In this document: positions 26,448-34,910 of the stretch, one piece after another
Layout: each line of letters begins with the position of its first letter
Numbering within the stretch: position 1 is the first letter of the stretch
Assembly: GCF_026163565.1 (NCBI RefSeq)
Contig: NZ_JAPDKN010000030.1
Coordinates: 30,168 to 94,167, forward strand
Source: Chryseobacterium sp. YIM B08800
GTDB lineage: Bacteria; Bacteroidota; Bacteroidia; Flavobacteriales; Weeksellaceae
Length of the DNA stretch: 64,000 nt
Direction of reading: 5' to 3'
Translations under genes and position numbers: made by a program
The notes under the pieces: model-generated
Database searches by the model: none
The model's input: the letters and a program-made list of their open reading frames with translations, nothing else
What the model was told of the DNA's origin: nothing

Positions 26448-26481
26448 AACCTAACGGGTTTTTAAAACCCGTTAGGTTTCA
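26448..26481. repeat. REP palindrome right of the RAYT pseudogene
   Basis: CCTAACGGGTTT-TT-AAAACCCGTTAGG; same orientation-free palindrome as at 25787. Confidence 0.85.
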
Positions 26482-26504
26482 ATAAGAAATAATTAAAATA
26501 AAAA

Positions 26505-27332
26505 ATGACCAAAAAACTTCTCATTTTCTGCAGTATTCTACTTGCATTTCAATCTCTGACCTTCGCTCAGACTAAAAATGTAAAACCATTGACTATTGGA
26601 GAAATTAGAACCATAAAGTCTAAAATTTTAAATGAAGACAGAACCTTAAACATCTATCTTCCTCAAAAATTTGACAAAACAAAACCTTATCCGATCATTT
26701 ATTTGTTGGATGGAAGTATGAACGAAGATTTTATCCACGTTACAGGATTGATTCAATTCTTTAATCAAATGTATTCAATGCCGGAAACTATCGTGGTGGG
26801 AATTGCGAATATTGACCGAAAGAAAGATTTTACTTTTCACACCGATTTAAAAGATTTACAGAAAGATTATCCTACAACAGGACATTCCGATAAATTCATT
26901 AGTTTTCTTGAAAAAGAATTAAAACCTTATATCGAAAGTCAGTTTAAAACCACTGATAAATATTTATTCGGACAATCGCTGGGCGGACTTTTAGCAACAG
27001 AAATTTTATTGAAAAAGCCAGAAATGTTCAATAATTATTTTATCATCAGCCCAAGTTTGTGGTGGGATGACCAAAGTCTTTTAAAACAGGCTCCTCAATT
27101 ATTAGATAAAATTCCAGACACAAAGAAATTCATTTATGTTTCTGTCGGAAAAGGAGAACATCCTGTAATGATAAAAGATGCTGAAACTTTCTACGATGTT
27201 CTGAAAAAATCAAACAAGAAAAACTGGACAATAGAATATAAAATGATGGAAACAGATAATCACGCAACTATTCTTCACAGAAGTTTGTATGAAGGTTTGG
27301 TGAAATTGTTTCCGTATCAAGAACCAAAATAA
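26505..27332 (+). CDS. Exported esterase (IroE/esterase D-like alpha/beta hydrolase)
   Basis: 275 aa: signal peptide (MTKKLLIFCSILLAFQSLTFAQ) and an alpha/beta hydrolase fold with YPIIYLLDGSMNEDF and nucleophile S158 in FGQSLGGLLATE; a late His follows in DNHATILH. The family includes siderophore-ester and S-formylglutathione hydrolase relatives. Periplasmic. Sits between paaY and paaZ, but no direct tie to the pathway can be seen. Confidence 0.88.
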   Translation: MTKKLLIFCSILLAFQSLTFAQTKNVKPLTIGEIRTIKSKILNEDRTLNIYLPQKFDKTKPYPIIYLLDGSMNEDFIHVTGLIQFFNQMYSMPETIVVGIANIDRKKDFTFHTDLKDLQKDYPTTGHSDKFISFLEKELKPYIESQFKTTDKYLFGQSLGGLLATEILLKKPEMFNNYFIISPSLWWDDQSLLKQAPQLLDKIPDTKKFIYVSVGKGEHPVMIKDAETFYDVLKKSNKKNWTIEYKMMETDNHATILHRSLYEGLVKLFPYQEPK

Positions 27333-27335
27333 ATG

Positions 27336-27436
27336 TAACAATATACCAATGTAAAAATCTAACAATTACATAATGTCATACTGAGATTTTCGAATCATCT
27401 GATTGGTAAACTGCTAGATTGATACATCGTTAAATT
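27336..27436. repeat. Inverted octamer element before paaZ (TANCAATN units)
   Basis: Left arm octamers (27336-27367): TAACAATA, TACCAATG, TAAAAATC, TAACAATT. Right arm (27396-27436) reverse-complemented: TAACGATG, TATCAATC, TAGCAGTT, TACCAATC. Exact 8-bp period in both arms. Confidence 0.75.
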
Positions 27437-27453
27437 AAAATATAAAATATTTT

Positions 27454-29943
27454 ATGGAAAAGTTAAAAAACTATATCTACGGCGAATGGGTCGAAGGAAA
27501 TGGAAACGGAATTCCTTTGTACAACGCTGTGACAGGTGAGCAGGTTGCTGTCTCGGATACTGAAGGTCTGAATTTTGAACAGGCTTTAGACTACGGAAGA
27601 ACAGTAGGTTACAAAAATCTTTCATCTATGACGTTCTACGATCGTGGAGAAATGTTGAAAAAAGTGGCACTTTACCTTTTAGAAAGAAAGAAAAAATATT
27701 ACGAATTATCATATAAAACAGGTGCAACACACGCAGATTCTTGGGTAGATATTGAAGGAGGTTTTGGTACTTTCTTCACGTACTCAGGGTTGGCAAAGAG
27801 AATGCTTCCGAACACTCCGTTTTGGGTAGATGGGGAAACTCAGAAAATTTCGGCAAATGGAACTTTCCTGGGAACTCACATTTTAACGCCGAGTGAAGGG
27901 GTTTCTGTACAAATTAATGCTTATAACTTTCCGGTTTGGGGAATGTTAGAAAAGTTATCCACATCTTTATTGGCGGGTGTTCCGTCAATTGTGAAGCCTT
28001 CGCCGTTTGGTTCTTATTTGACGAATGCGGTTTTTCAGGATATGATCGAAAGTGGCGTTCTTCCTGAAGGGGCACTTCAATTGGTTTGTGGTGAACCGGG
28101 AAATATTTTAGACTATGTTCAGGATGGAGATTCTGTATTATTTACAGGTTCTGCGAATACAGGTAGAAAATTAAGATCTTTACCTTCTGTAGCTGGAAAT
28201 GCAGTTCGTTTCAATATGGAGGCTGATTCTTTGAACTGCTCAATTCTTGGATTAGATGCAAAACCGGGAACTCCTGAATTTGATTTGTTCATCAAAGAAG
28301 TTCGTACAGAAATGACCACGAAAGCTGGACAAAAATGTACAGCGATCAGAAGAATTATCGTTCCTGAAAACTTAATTGGTGACGTCCAAAATGCTTTATC
28401 TAAAGCTTTAGACCAGACAAAAATCGGAAATCCATTAAGCAGAGAAACAAGAATGGGTTCTTTAGTTGGAAAACAGCAGTATGATGAGGTTTTAAGAAAA
28501 GTTGATATTCTAAAAACGGAAAACGAACTTGTCTATGACGGAAAACACGAATTAGTAGATGCAAACTACGAAAATGGTGCATTTATGAGCCCGAAATTGT
28601 TCTTAAATGATTCTCCTTTCACGAAAAATATCTCTCACGATGTTGAAGCTTTCGGTCCGGTTTCTACGTTGATGCCTTACAAAGATGCGGAAGAAGCTGC
28701 TGCGCTGGCAAAAAGAGGAAAAGGAAGTTTGGTAGGTTCTATCATTTCTCATGATGAAAAATTTGTGGCTGAAACTTCGTGGAAAATGGCTTCTCAGCAC
28801 GGAAGAATTTTTGTTTTAAACAGAGACAATGCGAAAGAAAGTACAGGTCACGGTTCTCCGCTTCCTACTTTAATGCATGGAGGTCCTGGAAGAGCAGGTG
28901 GTGGTGAAGAAATGGGTGGACTAAACGGTCTTCATTTCTTCCTTCAAAAAACAGCCATTCAAGGTTCTCCCGATATTTTGACTGCAATCACAAAGGTTTA
29001 TCAGCAAGGCGCTGAGAAAAAATATTCAGACAAACATCCTTTCCAGAAATATTTTGAAGAAGTTGAGGTTGGAGATTCTCTAGAAACCGCAGGAAGAACA
29101 GTTACTGATGCAGATATTGTTAATTTCTCTAATGTTTCTTGGGATCATTTCTACGCACACACCGATGCTACAAGTTTATCGGGAACTATTTTTGATAAAA
29201 CCGTTGCTCACGGATACTTCATTCTTTCTGCGGCGGCTGGATTATTTGTTTCAGGGAAAAAAGGACCGGTTATCGCGAATTACGGATTGGAAAACTGTTC
29301 GTTCTTCAAACCTGTTTATGCTGGAGATACCATTACGGTTTATTTGACAGCGAAAGAAAAAATCAATCGTGGAGTAAAGGGAAGAAACATTCCTTCAGGT
29401 GTTGTAAAATGGTTGGTGGAAGTGGTGAACCAAAGAGAAGAGGTAGTTTGCGTAGCAACAATTTTAACTTTGGTGGCTAAACATTCTCCTTTTATCAACC
29501 TTAAAAATGTTCAGAAAATTGTAAACGGATTATCTGAAAATACTCAACCAGCTTGGGGGAAAATGTCTCCTCAGCAAATGATCGAGCATTTGGAACATGG
29601 TGTTTTGGTAAGTTTAGGTGAACCGGAAGCGGACAAATGTTTCACTCCTGAAGAACAATTGGAAAAATGGCAAGATTCTCTGTATAATCACAGAAAAATG
29701 CCAAAAGATTTCCCTGCACCTTTCTTGGCTGAAGATGGAACTTTATTAGAATTAAAACATAAAAATTTGGATGCTGCAAAACAGTCTTTCTTAGATAATT
29801 TAAAGAGATTCTCTATTTACTACAAAGAAAATCCACAAGCAGAGCATATGAATTTTGTGTTTGGAAAATTAAACAAAGAAATGTGGGAATTGATGCATAA
29901 GAAGCATTTTACCCATCATTTTGAACAGTTTGGATTGATTTAA
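27454..29943 (+). CDS. paaZ: Bifunctional oxepin-CoA hydrolase/aldehyde dehydrogenase PaaZ with C-terminal DinB-like domain
   Basis: 829 aa. The N-terminal aldehyde dehydrogenase domain (about 1-515, catalytic C295 in KAGQKCTAIRR) and MaoC-type enoyl hydratase domain (about 530-675, with WDHFYAHTD and VAHGYFILSAAAGLF) make up the usual roughly 680-aa PaaZ, which opens oxepin-CoA and oxidises the aldehyde. An extra domain of about 150 aa (from about 680) reads PAWGKMSPQQMIEHLEHG and ends KEMWELMHKKHFTHHFEQFGLI, the His-rich pattern of DUF1569/DinB-like proteins. The fusion is unusual against the enterobacterial form. Octamer arrays lie on both sides. Confidence 0.95.
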   Translation: MEKLKNYIYGEWVEGNGNGIPLYNAVTGEQVAVSDTEGLNFEQALDYGRTVGYKNLSSMTFYDRGEMLKKVALYLLERKKKYYELSYKTGATHADSWVDIEGGFGTFFTYSGLAKRMLPNTPFWVDGETQKISANGTFLGTHILTPSEGVSVQINAYNFPVWGMLEKLSTSLLAGVPSIVKPSPFGSYLTNAVFQDMIESGVLPEGALQLVCGEPGNILDYVQDGDSVLFTGSANTGRKLRSLPSVAGNAVRFNMEADSLNCSILGLDAKPGTPEFDLFIKEVRTEMTTKAGQKCTAIRRIIVPENLIGDVQNALSKALDQTKIGNPLSRETRMGSLVGKQQYDEVLRKVDILKTENELVYDGKHELVDANYENGAFMSPKLFLNDSPFTKNISHDVEAFGPVSTLMPYKDAEEAAALAKRGKGSLVGSIISHDEKFVAETSWKMASQHGRIFVLNRDNAKESTGHGSPLPTLMHGGPGRAGGGEEMGGLNGLHFFLQKTAIQGSPDILTAITKVYQQGAEKKYSDKHPFQKYFEEVEVGDSLETAGRTVTDADIVNFSNVSWDHFYAHTDATSLSGTIFDKTVAHGYFILSAAAGLFVSGKKGPVIANYGLENCSFFKPVYAGDTITVYLTAKEKINRGVKGRNIPSGVVKWLVEVVNQREEVVCVATILTLVAKHSPFINLKNVQKIVNGLSENTQPAWGKMSPQQMIEHLEHGVLVSLGEPEADKCFTPEEQLEKWQDSLYNHRKMPKDFPAPFLAEDGTLLELKHKNLDAAKQSFLDNLKRFSIYYKENPQAEHMNFVFGKLNKEMWELMHKKHFTHHFEQFGLI

Positions 29944-29952
29944 TATTTTAAA

Positions 29953-30006
29953 TTTAACAATAAAACAATTTAACAGTGTAGCAATTTTTGTCACACTGTT
30001 TTTTTA
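29953..30006 (+). terminator. Octamer array and terminator after paaZ
   Basis: TAACAATA, AAACAATT, TAACAGTG, TAGCAATT continue the TANCAATN family found before paaZ. AACAGTGT (29972-29979) pairs with ACACTGTT (29993-30000), followed by T6, so the array doubles as a terminator. Confidence 0.7.
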
Positions 30007-30096
30007 TAATCTTTTGTTAAAACACATTCCAGATTTCATGCCTTAATTTTTATTCATTATTTTCAAACTTAAAATCAATTCAAAAAAATATTTATC

Positions 30097-30861
30097 ATGA
30101 AAGACAACTGGATGCAGAAATATGCAGAAGTAAAACATATTCTTACTTGCCCTACAGATTTAGAATCTTACTTCAATTCAGAAGAAATTGCAGGCGAAAA
30201 AATGGAAGTTATGGAAATCGGAGATGTTTCTTTGCCTTCAGGAAAAGTTGTAGTGAGAGATCCTTTGGTTTTTCTGAATTCAAAACAAAAACCGTATTTT
30301 ATTGAAACTCCAAAAGGAAATTTTCCGGTAACGATTGCTGTTGTAAAATCTGAAGATTGGGGTGATAGATACGCTGCAGTAAAGGTGAAATTTACTAATG
30401 AAAAACCAATCCTTTATCAGGAAGCTTTAATTGGAAATGAAAATTTGGATGGAGTAAAAGAAGATGATTTTTTCGGTTTTCATGTTGATGCCGGATTAGG
30501 TTGCATTGCAGATGCAGAAGCGCTTCCTGAGTTTGATAAATTTATTGCTGATTTGAACGTAGATAATATTTATGACGATTATTTTGCAGAATTGTTTGCT
30601 CAGAGCTATAAAGAAAACCCAAACAACCAAAGAGATGTAGGAGATTGGATTAACTGGACAATTCCAAATACGGCATTTCAAATTCCCATGTTTGCAAGTG
30701 GTTTTGGTGACGGATCTTATCCTGTGTATTTTGCTTACGATGCAAATGGAGAGATTTGTGGCTTGTACATTCAGTTTATTGATATTGAATTGGCTTTAAG
30801 TGATGATGACGACGAGGAAGGCGAAGATGATCAGCCACAAAATTTTGTTTTTCTGAACTAA
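30097..30861 (+). CDS. DUF4241 family protein
   Basis: 254 aa, acidic, ending in a run of Asp/Glu (SDDDDEEGEDDQPQNFVFLN). Recognised by SLPSGKVVVRDPLVFLNSKQKPYFIETPKGNFPV and FFGFHVDAGLGCIADAEAL, typical of DUF4241. No signal peptide. Function not established. The stop and next start overlap (TAATG), so it is coupled to the glycosylase-like gene. Confidence 0.85.
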   Translation: MKDNWMQKYAEVKHILTCPTDLESYFNSEEIAGEKMEVMEIGDVSLPSGKVVVRDPLVFLNSKQKPYFIETPKGNFPVTIAVVKSEDWGDRYAAVKVKFTNEKPILYQEALIGNENLDGVKEDDFFGFHVDAGLGCIADAEALPEFDKFIADLNVDNIYDDYFAELFAQSYKENPNNQRDVGDWINWTIPNTAFQIPMFASGFGDGSYPVYFAYDANGEICGLYIQFIDIELALSDDDDEEGEDDQPQNFVFLN

Positions 30862-31550
30862 TGAATGCAACTTTTGCTGATAAAATCATAGAATTTAACC
30901 GTAATTTACAGTATTCTGGAAAGTTACCGAAAGATTTTCATGTTCTGAATCCGTATTTAGATAATTCTGAAACAATGGTTGTCATGGAAAAGTTTTATCA
31001 TAAATATTATAATGATTCAAACCAAAGAAAATTTTTGATTGGAATTAATCCGAGTCGTCATGGAGCAGGAGTTACCGGAGTTCCGTTCACTGATACAAAA
31101 CGCTTGGAAAGTGTCTGCGGAATTAAAATGGAATCTGCTTATACGCATGAAATTTCTTCGGTTTTTATTTATGATATGATTGCAGCTTATGGAGGAACGG
31201 ATGAATTTTACAGAGGTATTTATATCAACTCTCCGTTTCCGTTGGCGATTGTAAGGAAATCAAAAGGAAACTGGATCAACGCAAATTATTACGACGATAA
31301 AGAACTTTTTAACGATGTAAAAGATTTTATGATTGATTCTTTGAGAAAACACATCAGTTTAAATCTTGATATTTCGGAAGTCTTTATTTTAGGAAAAAAG
31401 AATGCCGATTTTATTTCAAAACTAAATCAAGAAGCTCATTTGTTTGAAAAAATGACCGTTTTGGAACATCCGAGATATATTCAGCAGTACAAATCCAAAG
31501 AAAAAGATTTGTATATTGATAAGTATATTTTAGCTTTAAAAAACAAGTAA
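30861..31550 (+). CDS. SMUG2-like uracil-DNA glycosylase superfamily protein
   Basis: 229 aa. Motif 1 GINPSRHGAGVTGVPFTD (61-78) and motif 2 EHPRYI with H203 match the SMUG2/DUF4918 branch of uracil-DNA glycosylases, which excise damaged bases. Substrate range not readable. Overlaps the DUF4241 gene by one base; the 100 nt after it lead into the RAYT element. Confidence 0.82.
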   Translation: MNATFADKIIEFNRNLQYSGKLPKDFHVLNPYLDNSETMVVMEKFYHKYYNDSNQRKFLIGINPSRHGAGVTGVPFTDTKRLESVCGIKMESAYTHEISSVFIYDMIAAYGGTDEFYRGIYINSPFPLAIVRKSKGNWINANYYDDKELFNDVKDFMIDSLRKHISLNLDISEVFILGKKNADFISKLNQEAHLFEKMTVLEHPRYIQQYKSKEKDLYIDKYILALKNK

Positions 31551-31620
31551 AGCATTGGTTTAAAAATTCTGAATTTTTTTATGCAGTGAACTCTGTTCTT
31601 TAGAATATTTATCGCAGAAT

Positions 31621-31654
31621 GCCGCATTCCGTAGGAATGCAATCTGTGTAGAAA
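31621..31654. repeat. Outer left REP hairpin of the RAYT element
   Basis: GCATTCCGTAGGAATGC hairpin followed by AATCTGTGTAGAAA. The inverted counterpart is at 32223-32257. Confidence 0.85.
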
Positions 31655-31673
31655 ACAAAGTGGTTAGCAATTC

Positions 31674-31696
31674 GGTGTTCCGTAGGAACGCTATCT
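31674..31696. repeat. Inner left REP hairpin of the RAYT element
   Basis: GTTCCGTAGGAAC palindrome followed by GCTATCT. Inverted partner at 32184-32206. Confidence 0.85.
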
Positions 31697-31709
31697 AAAA
31701 AAGTGAAAA

Positions 31710-32174
31710 ATGCCAAACACATACACACAAATTTATATTCAACTTGTCTTTGCCACAAAAGGTAGAGACAATAAAATTATAAATTCTGTTCGTGATGAAA
31801 TTGAAAAATATATTTGTGGTATTTTCAATAATAAAGGGCAAAAAGTTTTGGCTATTTATGCGAATCCGGATCATGTTCACATCTTTTTTAGTTATAAAAA
31901 TTTACAAATTACCATTTCAGATTTGGTGAAAACTGTCAAAACTGAATCGACAAATTTTATCAATGAAAAAAAGTTATGTTTAAATCATTTTGCTTGGCAA
32001 CAAGGCTATGGTGCATTTTCTTACGCAAAAAGTCAGAAAGAACAAGTTGTAAATTATATTTTAAACCAAGAATTACATCTTAAAAATAAAACTTTTAAAG
32101 AAGAATATATAGAATTTTTAAATGCTTTTGAAATTGAATTTCAGGAACAGTATTTGTTTGAATTTTACGATTAG
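31710..32174 (+). CDS. REP-associated tyrosine transposase (RAYT, IS200/IS605 Y1 family)
   Basis: 154 aa, intact. The HuH metal site is H55/H57 (NPDHVHIFF) and the nucleophile is probably Y116 with Q120 (VVNYILNQE). WQQGYGAFSYAKSQ is the family signature. Such enzymes cut and join single-stranded REP hairpins. Each end carries two hairpins of one family in mirrored order, so the whole unit 31621-32257 looks like a self-contained RAYT/REP element. Confidence 0.92.
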   Translation: MPNTYTQIYIQLVFATKGRDNKIINSVRDEIEKYICGIFNNKGQKVLAIYANPDHVHIFFSYKNLQITISDLVKTVKTESTNFINEKKLCLNHFAWQQGYGAFSYAKSQKEQVVNYILNQELHLKNKTFKEEYIEFLNAFEIEFQEQYLFEFYD

Positions 32175-32183
32175 AAATTAGAA

Positions 32184-32206
32184 ATAGCGTTCCTACGGAA
32201 CGCGCC
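32184..32206. repeat. Inner right REP hairpin of the RAYT element
   Basis: ATAGC-GTTCCTACGGAAC-GCGCC, inverted version of 31674-31696. Confidence 0.85.
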
Positions 32207-32222
32207 ATCATCACACCATCCA

Positions 32223-32257
32223 TTTCTACACAGATAGGATTCCTACGGAATCCGCCC
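32223..32257. repeat. Outer right REP hairpin of the RAYT element
   Basis: TTTCTACACAGAT then GGATTCCTACGGAATCC; reverse complement matches 31621-31654 including the TCTGTGTAGAAA tail. Confidence 0.85.
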
Positions 32258-32282
32258 TTACAACCAAATAAAAATAAAAAAT

Positions 32283-33047
32283 ATGCCTTGGAACCCTGAA
32301 GTTTACAATCAATTTAAAAATATCCGCTATCAGCCTTTTTTCGATTTGATGAATTTAATTTCGTCTGATAATCTCAAAAAAGCAATCGACATTGGTTGCG
32401 GAACGGGCGAACAGACTCATATACTTTCAGAAAAATTTGAAAATGCAGAATTTTTAGGAATCGATTCTTCTGCGGAAATGCTTCAGAAATCTTTAGAATT
32501 TAAAAATAAAAATTTAAGTTTTAAGCAAAAAAGGGTTGAGGAATTATATGATTCAGAAGAAAGATGGGATTTGATTTTTAGCAATGCAGCTTTACAATGG
32601 TCGGATGATCATAAGAAATTATTTACCAAACTGCTTTCTTTATTAAGTGAGAACGGACAGTTTGCTGTTCAAATGCCGATTCAATCAGAAAATATACTCA
32701 ATCAAATTTTGTTTCAGCTTGCTTCGGAAGAACCTTACAATACGCAACTTCAAAATTGGAATAGGGTTTCCCCGGTTTTAAGTTTGGATGAATATGCTAA
32801 AATGATGTTTGATGCCGGGTTGAAAGATTTAAATATCTCTATAAAAGTCTATCCGATTATTGCTGATGATGCAGAACAACTATTTCAGTTTATTTCGGGT
32901 TCGGCATTGATTCCGTATGTGGAAAGATTGGATGAGGAAAATAAAGAAAAATTCATCATTGAGTATAAAAAGCGTATTGCTGAAAAATTTGAAACATTTC
33001 CTGCGATTTATGCATTTAAAAGAATGCTGCTTTACGGAAAAAAATAG
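32283..33047 (+). CDS. Class I SAM-dependent methyltransferase (trans-aconitate methyltransferase-like)
   Basis: 254 aa. Motif I AIDIGCGTGEQTHIL (34-48), acidic residue ending the second strand in FLGIDSSAEML, motif IV DLIFSNAALQWSDDH. Overall like Tam-type trans-aconitate 2-methyltransferases. Starts 25 nt after the RAYT element and ends before a terminator. Physiological substrate uncertain. Confidence 0.88.
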   Translation: MPWNPEVYNQFKNIRYQPFFDLMNLISSDNLKKAIDIGCGTGEQTHILSEKFENAEFLGIDSSAEMLQKSLEFKNKNLSFKQKRVEELYDSEERWDLIFSNAALQWSDDHKKLFTKLLSLLSENGQFAVQMPIQSENILNQILFQLASEEPYNTQLQNWNRVSPVLSLDEYAKMMFDAGLKDLNISIKVYPIIADDAEQLFQFISGSALIPYVERLDEENKEKFIIEYKKRIAEKFETFPAIYAFKRMLLYGKK

Positions 33048-33071
33048 ATGAAGTATTTTCTTATAAAAATT

Positions 33072-33094
33072 AATTCCCCGAATAACGGGGAATT
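33072..33094. terminator. Hairpin after the methyltransferase gene
   Basis: AATTCCCCG-AATAA-CGGGGAATT, 9-bp perfect stem, then TCATTT. A second hairpin (GAAAGCTT at 33120, AAGCTTTC at 33140) follows. The rest of this 307-bp gap holds only the promoter at 33324. Confidence 0.65.
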
Positions 33095-33323
33095 TCATTT
33101 ATGCCTAGAATCGTTTACTGAAAGCTTATAGCATAATAAAAGCTTTCATGGGAATTAGTTTGATAACTTTTTTATCTGTCACAAAATAACGGATTTCGGT
33201 TACGACAGAATAGAGTACAAATACGGTATTTGAAAATCAGTATTTTTACTGATAGAATTTTAATTTATCTGTTTTTAGAACTAAAAATTAGGGTATTAGT
33301 TTTCTCAAAAGTCCTTTATTTAG

Positions 33324-33331
33324 TACTTTTG
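33324..33331 (+). promoter_or_regulatory. -7 box before the crotonase gene
   Basis: TACTTTTG matches TAnnTTTG, 23 nt before the ATG. The -33 part is weak. Confidence 0.5.
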
Positions 33332-33354
33332 TATAAATCGAATATAGACTAAAA

Positions 33355-34119
33355 ATGAGTGATTTTGTAACATCAGAAATTAAAAATAATATTGCCGAAA
33401 TTACTTTCGGAACGGCAAAAAGTAACGCTCTTCCAGGAGCAATTCTTGAAAAATTAGCGGAAACAATTTTAGAAGAAGGAGCCAAAAAAGAAGTAAAAGC
33501 GATTCTTGTAAAAAGTGAGGGTGAAAAAGCATTCTGTGCAGGAGCAAGTTTTGATGAGCTTTTGGCTATTGAAGAACTGGAAGCTTCTACCAAATTCTTT
33601 GGCGGTTTTGCTAAAGTTTTGAATGCAATGAGAAATTGCGGGAAAATTGTTGTAGTAAGAGTTCAGGGAAAAACTACCGGTGGTGGAGTAGGATTGGCTT
33701 GTGGTGCAGATTACTGTTTTGCAACCAAAGATTCTGCTTTAGCCTTAACTGAAATCAATTTAGGAATCGGACCTTTCGTTATCGGACCTTATGTAGAAAG
33801 AAAAATCGGAAAATCTCAGTTTTCGGCAATGGCGATTGATGCTGATTTCAGATCGGCAGATTGGGCAGAGCAACACAATATTTATCACTCAGTTTCAGAA
33901 AACATTGCTGAGATGGATTCTAAACTGGAAAAACTCTTAAACACGCTGTCTACAAGAAGCGAAGATGCTTTAGCTTTAATTAAAAAAGTTTCTTGGGAAG
34001 GAACAGAGCATTTTAATGAATTAATGCCTGCAAGAATTCACATGAGTGCAAGTTTAATTCTCGAAGATTCTGCGAAGAAAAATATTGAGGCAATTAAAGA
34101 AAGATTAAGAGCAAAATAA
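33355..34119 (+). CDS. Enoyl-CoA hydratase/isomerase family protein
   Basis: 254-aa crotonase fold. Oxyanion segment EKAFCAGASFDELLA (57-71), GKTTGGGVGLACGADYCFA (105-123), and a single catalytic-type Glu, E133 in LALTEINLGIGP. The other hydratase Glu position is Gly, so it may be an isomerase or a divergent hydratase such as a methylglutaconyl-CoA hydratase relative. Could supply the missing paaF function, which is a guess. Monocistronic. Confidence 0.88.
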   Translation: MSDFVTSEIKNNIAEITFGTAKSNALPGAILEKLAETILEEGAKKEVKAILVKSEGEKAFCAGASFDELLAIEELEASTKFFGGFAKVLNAMRNCGKIVVVRVQGKTTGGGVGLACGADYCFATKDSALALTEINLGIGPFVIGPYVERKIGKSQFSAMAIDADFRSADWAEQHNIYHSVSENIAEMDSKLEKLLNTLSTRSEDALALIKKVSWEGTEHFNELMPARIHMSASLILEDSAKKNIEAIKERLRAK

Positions 34120-34125
34120 AAAAAT

Positions 34126-34155
34126 AAGCGTTGAGATTTTCAACGCTTTATTTTT
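34126..34155. terminator. Bidirectional terminator between convergent genes
   Basis: AAGCGTTGA (34126-34134) pairs with TCAACGCTT (34140-34148); A-rich on the left, T6 on the right, usable on both strands. Overlaps the stop codon of the GNAT gene. Confidence 0.85.
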
Positions 34156-34687
34156 TGTATTCAGATTGCAGTAAAGAATATAATACTGAATCTTCAAAAA
34201 TTCCATCCACCAAATAGTGCCCACGAAGATTTCCTTCTCGGGTAAAGCCAAAATGCTCTAAAATTTTTTTTGAAGGGGTATTATTTTCATCGATTAAAGC
34301 TTCAATTCTGTTGAGTTCCATTTCTTCAAAGCCAAACTCAAGTATTTTTTCAACAGCTTCTTTCATATAACCTTTGTTTTTAAATTCATCAGCATTCAAA
34401 GCGTAGCCAATTTCGGCGCGATGATGTTGAGGATTCCAGGTATGAAAACCGCAGTTTCCGATAATTACAGAGCTTTGTTTTTCTACAATTTGAAAATTCA
34501 ACATTTTCCGATTGTAAGATTCATAGCCTTGTTGATGAATTTTTTTCTGTCGATCAAAATCTTCGTCAGTAAGACCTAATATTTTCCTGATTTCTTCATC
34601 ATTATTTAATTCAAAAATTTGTTTCATTGTTTCTGAATCCAGTTTTTGAATTAGGAGACGTTCTGTTTCTATCGTTTCAAATGTCAT
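34148..34687 (-). CDS. GNAT family N-acetyltransferase (RimJ/RimL type)
   Basis: 179 aa. IETERLLIQKLDSE at the start, IGNCGFHTWNPQHHRAEIGYALNADEFKNKGYMKEAVEKIL containing the acetyl-CoA loop, and ALIDENNTPSKKILEHFGFTREG near the end. Transfers acetyl groups to a protein N-terminus or small amine; target unknown. Transcribed alone and convergent with the crotonase gene. Confidence 0.92.
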   Translation of the reverse strand: MTFETIETERLLIQKLDSETMKQIFELNNDEEIRKILGLTDEDFDRQKKIHQQGYESYNRKMLNFQIVEKQSSVIIGNCGFHTWNPQHHRAEIGYALNADEFKNKGYMKEAVEKILEFGFEEMELNRIEALIDENNTPSKKILEHFGFTREGNLRGHYLVDGIFEDSVLYSLLQSEYKK

Positions 34688-34730
34688 TTTTTTCCGTTTA
34701 ATTTTATCAATTTAAATTATTGATATTGAT

Positions 34731-34875
34731 TTATATGTATATCCGTTTTCGACCATAATAAAAATTTTAACGCAAAGAGCGCAAAGATTTCTTTAAACAA
34801 TTCACCGTTTTTAAGCTCGCAAAGACGTTTCACTTAACTAAGCATACAAAGATTTTTCTAATATGACAAAAAGCG
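34731..34875. repeat. Dispersed about 140-bp repeat, copy B (inverted)
   Basis: The reverse complement of this stretch closely follows 13136-13275, including TCTTTGTATGCTTA, AGTGAAACG, AATTGTTTAAAGAAATC and AAAACGGATAT. Fills most of the gap upstream of the GNAT gene. Confidence 0.8.
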
Positions 34876-34910
34876 GAAAATTATATTGATTTATATGATT
34901 TTTTAATTCT

